Positions 60,417-64,000 of a stretch of 64,000 nt of DNA are shown here, piece by piece. Each line of letters opens with the position of its first letter. Positions within the stretch are counted from its first letter, which is position 1. A program made the position numbers and the translations under genes. The DNA lies in assembly GCA_001412355.1 (NCBI GenBank), contig LKUD01000004.1, forward strand, positions 1-64,000, read 5' to 3'. The notes beneath the pieces were generated by a model. That model had not been told where the DNA came from and made no database searches. It saw nothing but the letters and a program-made list of their open reading frames with translations. The DNA is from Methanoculleus sp. SDB. Its GTDB lineage: Archaea > Halobacteriota > Methanomicrobia > Methanomicrobiales > Methanomicrobiaceae.

Positions 60417-60925
60417 GGGGATGGCACCAGAAATGCGGACCAGTCAACACTTCCGTAGTGTGGTGCGCGTTTCCCCCGCATAAACTCCTCGATCGCATCG
60501 CTTACCGCACTGATCGGAGTTGTCGTTGTATCGATTTCAAAAATCATTCCGTTTGGATGGAGATCGAGCGTTTCAATAAGGATTACATCGAGTGCTTCCG
60601 CCTCACAGTTTTCACGGATCTTCTCTTCCCCGTAACTCCGGCGGGAAAGGCGTACCCTGAGCTCATCGGGCCGGCAGCGAAGCACAACGACTGCATCACA
60701 GGGGAGCATGTGGGCAAGATGCCCCTCGACAATCCCGTCATGCCGGGGAACCGAGGATGCCCATCGGTCGGTGTCGATGACAAGAGTGTCCCGTTCATCA
60801 TCCTCTCCCAGCACATACGGTTCAACCGTATCCCGTATGTGCAGGACCCGGTGGCCACGATGTGCAAGGCACTCCGCCACCGCGGTTTTCCCGGTGCCAG
60901 GAGTTCCGGTGATACAGGTCATCAT
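60413..60925 (-). CDS. Adenylate kinase-like P-loop kinase (AK6/Fap7 type)
   Basis: The protein is about 170 residues. Walker A is CITGTPGTGKTAVAECL, followed by TLVIDTDRW, VEGHLAHMLPCDAVVVLRC and LSRRSYGEEKIRENCEAEAL, the AK6/Fap7 pattern. The family works as adenylate kinase or in 30S rRNA processing. The ATG at 60925 overlaps the hisC stop, and its end overlaps the lipid-synthesis gene, so the four genes from argD are coupled. Confidence 0.85.
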   Translation of the reverse strand: MMTCITGTPGTGKTAVAECLAHRGHRVLHIRDTVEPYVLGEDDERDTLVIDTDRWASSVPRHDGIVEGHLAHMLPCDAVVVLRCRPDELRVRLSRRSYGEEKIRENCEAEALDVILIETLDLHPNGMIFEIDTTTTPISAVSDAIEEFMRGKRAPHYGSVDWSAFLVPSP

Positions 60926-61977
60926 AGACGGTTGACCTCGGTGAGGAACATCTCGTTTTCCCATGTAGTTCCGACGCTTACCCTGACATAGTGGTCATCA
61001 AGCCCCGGGAAACTCGAACACGAGCGGACAATGACTCCTCTCGCCGCAAGCGCCTCTACGGCCTCTTCTCCGGTCATCGGGGCCACATCAATCAGGATAA
61101 AATTCGCACTGCTCGGGAAAACAGGGAAGCGGCACTCTCCTGTCATCCTCGCCCGCCATTCAGTTACATGGGTGATGATCGCGTCCGTGTGACCGCGATC
61201 CCCGAGGGCCGCTGCCGCAGCTGCGGATGACACGCTGTTCAGCGCGAAAGGAGTTTCCGCACGCCGGTAATAGGGTTCGAGCCACTCCGGCACGAAGGCG
61301 TACCCGATGCGGAGGCCTGCAAGGGCGTAAGCCTTCGAAAAAGTCCTTCCGATGAGGATGTTATCGTAGCGCTTCATAAGCGGCAGATAATCCTCGCCGG
61401 AAAATTCCACATAGGCATTGTCGAGAAAGAGGATGCCATCAATCCCTTCCGCTATTTCTCCAATCACGGAAGCGGGCGTTGCATTGCCGGTGGGATTGTT
61501 CGGAGAACATACAAAGGCAATTTTGGCTCCGCGTGCTGCGCGTATGAACGTATCGGGATCTACCGTGAAGTCCGCATCCCGCTGTACAGGCATGACTTCG
61601 GCGCCCTGTGCCCGCGCTGCAATGCCGTAGAAGGAAAATGTAGGCTGGCTGACGGCAACGGAATCTCCCGGACTGATGAGAACGCGAATTATCGTTTCGA
61701 TAATTCCGTCCATACCCGCCCCCGTAACGAACCGGTACCCGCCGTAGTGATGGGTAAGCGCCTCCCGGAGTGCCTCATTTCGTTCGTCGGGGTAGCGCTG
61801 AACGGTGGAGAGGGCACGGGAAGCAGCCTCAAGGGCAAGTGAAGAAGGGGGGAACGGATTTTCATTGCTTGCGAGGAGCGCAGGGTGTTTATGGCCGTGC
61901 GACGCCGCGATCTCCCTCGCTTTCGTTGCAAAGACGTACCCCTCCGTCCGGAAGATGTCCCTAACCAAGTGCTTCAT
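60922..61977 (-). CDS. hisC: Histidinol-phosphate aminotransferase
   Basis: The protein is 351 residues. Landmarks are LLASNENPFPPSSLALEAAS, AFVCSPNNPTGNATP and the PLP Lys in IGRTFSKAYALAGLRIGYAF. Class II PLP enzyme of histidine synthesis. It could also act on related phosphates, such as CobD-like substrates, but no such context is seen. I chose the ATG at 61977, preceded by GAGGT, overlapping the argD stop by 17 bases. A longer upstream reading is not supported. Confidence 0.88.
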   Translation of the reverse strand: MKHLVRDIFRTEGYVFATKAREIAASHGHKHPALLASNENPFPPSSLALEAASRALSTVQRYPDERNEALREALTHHYGGYRFVTGAGMDGIIETIIRVLISPGDSVAVSQPTFSFYGIAARAQGAEVMPVQRDADFTVDPDTFIRAARGAKIAFVCSPNNPTGNATPASVIGEIAEGIDGILFLDNAYVEFSGEDYLPLMKRYDNILIGRTFSKAYALAGLRIGYAFVPEWLEPYYRRAETPFALNSVSSAAAAAALGDRGHTDAIITHVTEWRARMTGECRFPVFPSSANFILIDVAPMTGEEAVEALAARGVIVRSCSSFPGLDDHYVRVSVGTTWENEMFLTEVNRL

Positions 61978-63091
61978 TAACGACCTCGCAAACCCGGTCG
62001 ATCTCGTCGTTGGTAATAATAAGGGGCGGGACGAGGCGGAGATTGCCATGGCCGGCGCAGTTGACGAGTACACCGGCGCGGGCGCATGCCTCCTGAACGG
62101 CAGGGCAGGTATCACCAACACTGATACCGATCATCAGCCCGCGGACCCGGGGGTCGTGGGCAGAAAGCCGGGTTGCAAAGCGTTCTGCTTTTTGGGGGAT
62201 CGACGGAAGGATCTCTTCAATCACGCCGATGGTGGCGAGGGCTGCCGCACAGGCAAGCGGTCCGCCTGCAAACGTGCTTCCGTGTTCGCCCCGATTGAAT
62301 TCAAGCCCTTCCCGTGCGACAATCGCACCCATCGGAAAGCCGCTTGCGATGCCTTTTGCAAGGGTGACGATGTCCGCCTTAACACGCGTGTGATGGAGAC
62401 CGAGCCATCTTCCTGTTCTTCCCATGCCCGTCTGCACTTCGTCCGCAATCAGGAGAGCCCCGTGACGATCGCATGCCTCGCGCACACCCTCCAGAAATCC
62501 GTCGGGAGGAATGATGATCCCGGCCTCACCCTGGATCGGTTCGACGACAACACCCGCGGTTTCATCATCGATAACCGTTTCAAGAGAACCCGGATCACCA
62601 TACCGAACAAAGCTGCATTGCGGTTCAAGGGGTTCGAACGGTTCGCGTATTGCGGGTTTGTGCGTGACTGCAAGGGATCCCATTGTCCTGCCGTGAAAAC
62701 CGTCCTCAAACGCAATAAACTTCTTCCGTCCTGTTCTGACCCGTGCCAGTTTGATTGCCGCCTCCATCGCCTCCGCGCCCGAGTTGACGAAGAAAGCCCT
62801 GTTCATTCCTGTGAGCTCGACAAGTTTGCGGGCGCATTCCGCCTGTCCCGGGACATAATACAGGTTGGAACAGTGTATGAGCCGGTGTGCTTGATCGCAG
62901 ACTGCCCTGACAACAGCAGGGTGGCAGTGCCCGGTACTGCACACGGCAATTCCCGCGACACAATCGATATACTCGTTCCCGTCCGCGTCCCATACCCGCG
63001 ATCCGTCGCCCTTTACCAGCTTCAGGCTCCGCCCGAATGCCTGCATATAATATCGGGCGTCCAGATCCCGATAATCCTGATTTTCGTTCAT
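61961..63091 (-). CDS. argD: Acetylornithine aminotransferase
   Basis: The protein is 376 residues, class III PLP aminotransferase. Landmarks are GNEYIDCVAGIAVCSTGHCH, RAFFVNSGAEAMEAAIKLAR, FHGRTMGSLAVTHKPA, the Asp in LLIADEVQTGMGRTG and the PLP Lys in VTLAKGIASGFPMGA. It makes N-acetylornithine in arginine synthesis. ATG at 63091. Upstream of hisC; the two aminotransferases, the kinase and the lipid enzyme form one run. Confidence 0.92.
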   Translation of the reverse strand: MNENQDYRDLDARYYMQAFGRSLKLVKGDGSRVWDADGNEYIDCVAGIAVCSTGHCHPAVVRAVCDQAHRLIHCSNLYYVPGQAECARKLVELTGMNRAFFVNSGAEAMEAAIKLARVRTGRKKFIAFEDGFHGRTMGSLAVTHKPAIREPFEPLEPQCSFVRYGDPGSLETVIDDETAGVVVEPIQGEAGIIIPPDGFLEGVREACDRHGALLIADEVQTGMGRTGRWLGLHHTRVKADIVTLAKGIASGFPMGAIVAREGLEFNRGEHGSTFAGGPLACAAALATIGVIEEILPSIPQKAERFATRLSAHDPRVRGLMIGISVGDTCPAVQEACARAGVLVNCAGHGNLRLVPPLIITNDEIDRVCEVVNEALG

Positions 63092-63105
63092 GTGAAAGCC
63101 TTTTT

Positions 63106-64000
63106 TTATTCGTACTCTATCGTAGCCGGGGGTTTGGGTGTAATGTCGTAGACCACCCGTGCGACACCCGGGATTTCAGATGTGATACGTGATCCAATCC
63201 GGTGAAGGATGTTCCACGGAAGTTCGATCGGATCTGCGGTCATTGCGTCCCGGGAATGGACGGCCCTGACCGCCACGATCCAGCCGTGCAGACGGACATC
63301 TCCCTTCACTCCCGTGCCGAGCCCGATGAGGGCTGCAAGGCATTGCCACGGAGCAAACTGCTCGACGAGTTCCTGTTCGACGATTGCATTCGCCTCCCTG
63401 ATGATCCCCACCTTTTCCGGAGTGATCTCCCCGAGCACCCGCACCGCCAGCCCCGGCCCCGGAAAAGGCATCCTGTGCTGGATTTCACGGGGAAGGCCGA
63501 GGCCTCCCGCAACGTCGCGCACTTCGTCCTTATAGAGGTCTTCGAGCGGTTCGATAATGCCTGAAAAATCCATATGGATCGGCATCCCGCCGACATTATG
63601 GTGGCTCTTGATTCCTCCCTCACTTTCGATGCGGTCAGGGTAGATCGTGCCCTGCAGGAGATACTTCGCATCTGTTTTTCGTGCTTCACGCTCAAAAATT
63701 CTGATGAATTTTTCACCGATAATTTTACGTTTCTCCTCGGGATCGGTCACACCTTCGAGCGCGGAAAAAAATTCGTCCGCAGCATCCACCATTGTAAGGT
63801 TGATGTCGCAGAAGAGCTCGCATATGCGCTCGCTCTCGCCTTTCCTCATCAGGCCGGTATCAACGTAAATCGGCTTCAGGTTGGTACCGATTGCGCGTTT
63901 TGCGAGTTCTGCGCATACTGAACTGTCGACACCCCCCGATAGCGCCATGACTACTTTTTCGTCCCCCGCAGCAGCCCTGATCTTCTGAACCGCTTCATCG
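63106..64000 (-). CDS. guaAB: GMP synthase ATP-pyrophosphatase subunit, N-terminus cut by the window edge
   Basis: About 297 codons lie in the window. The PP-loop is [20 protein letters not shown] near 63950. The open frame extends upstream of that Met to the right edge, so the true start lies outside. Further landmarks are [31 protein letters not shown] and the dimerisation domain ending in PPATIEYE. This subunit adenylates XMP, and a separate glutaminase subunit supplies ammonia in archaea. It lies 14 bases upstream of argD. Confidence 0.93.
   Translation of the reverse strand, partial: DEAVQKIRAAAGDEKVVMALSGGVDSSVCAELAKRAIGTNLKPIYVDTGLMRKGESERICELFCDINLTMVDAADEFFSALEGVTDPEEKRKIIGEKFIRIFEREARKTDAKYLLQGTIYPDRIESEGGIKSHHNVGGMPIHMDFSGIIEPLEDLYKDEVRDVAGGLGLPREIQHRMPFPGPGLAVRVLGEITPEKVGIIREANAIVEQELVEQFAPWQCLAALIGLGTGVKGDVRLHGWIVAVRAVHSRDAMTADPIELPWNILHRIGSRITSEIPGVARVVYDITPKPPATIEYE

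Noticed and set aside
61805-63151. Plus-strand frame of 448 codons
   Set aside because: It is antisense to argD and hisC and lacks protein-like domains.
1-64000. tRNA, rRNA or CRISPR features
   Set aside because: No cloverleaf with a TTCRA-type arm, no rRNA-like stretch and no regularly spaced direct repeats were seen on reading the intergenic regions.

Overview
This window is the chromosome of a methanogenic euryarchaeon, most likely of the order Methanomicrobiales. The evidence is the archaeal translation and SRP gene set, archaeal replication and repair proteins (RadA, RPA, FEN1, HerA-like ATPase), archaeal TATA boxes, Shine-Dalgarno sites of the GGTGA/GGAGG type, methanogen-restricted families (DUF1890, DUF1894), a methanogen-type phosphoribulokinase and an archaetidylinositol-phosphate-synthase-like enzyme. 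No rRNA gene, tRNA gene or CRISPR array was seen.

Layout. (1) 1-2.3 kb is an AT-rich accessory stretch: a truncated SWIM/zinc-ribbon DDE transposase, an AbrB-like/winged-helix regulator pair behind a promoter with four CGTAC-core repeats, an orphan membrane protein, a 66-codon ORF and a 23-bp-stem hairpin. (2) 2.5-9 kb holds single genes: FKBP-like protein, thioredoxin-like protein, zinc-finger protein, DUF371, both exonuclease VII subunits, a sugar-phosphate-isomerase-like protein, a DUF21/CBS membrane protein and PurN. (3) 9.1-19.1 kb is the conserved archaeal translation/secretion supercluster: RNase P component 4, YhbY, S19e, PDCD5, a PP-loop ATPase, L39e, L31e, eIF6, L18a/LX, prefoldin alpha, FtsY, SRP54, TrmY, Pus10, L21e, Rpb4, DUF655 and KsgA. 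(4) 19.1-30 kb is a DNA-repair block: HEAT protein, HerA-like ATPase, then a coupled operon of HemK2-like methyltransferase, LigD-type polymerase, Ku and ligase-phosphoesterase (a complete non-homologous end-joining set), facing mutS-mutL. (5) 30.2-33 kb is a leuCDB-like (or coenzyme B aksDEF-like) operon. (6) 33.1-37.9 kb holds a membrane PAS sensor without an ATPase domain and, on the other strand, a nitrogenase-like cluster (NifH-like plus two short NifD/K-like subunits). Both promoters carry GTGCAAC-type inverted repeats. (7) 38-44 kb has TrkH, phosphoribulokinase, an oxygen-defence operon (two rubredoxins, FprA flavoprotein, desulfoferrodoxin) and glutamate dehydrogenase. (8) 43.9-64 kb has a U32 peptidase-like protein, DUF1894-DUF1890-FdhD, DapL-LysA lysine synthesis, RPA, RadA, phosphoglycolate phosphatase, PRC-barrel, CBS and NOG1-type proteins, a presenilin-like protease, FEN1, a membrane HEAT protein, a CDP-alcohol phosphotransferase, adenylate kinase, HisC, ArgD and the start-truncated GMP synthase subunit at the right edge.

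Most interesting points: the two-subunit nitrogenase-like cluster and its motif-sharing sensor; the compact archaeal NHEJ operon with a Lig-PE fusion; and two genes (yhbY, lysA) that appear to start at near-cognate codons (ATC, CTG) where they overlap the upstream stop codon, so routine gene callers would miss or shorten them. All functions are inferred from sequence reading alone; no database search was run.
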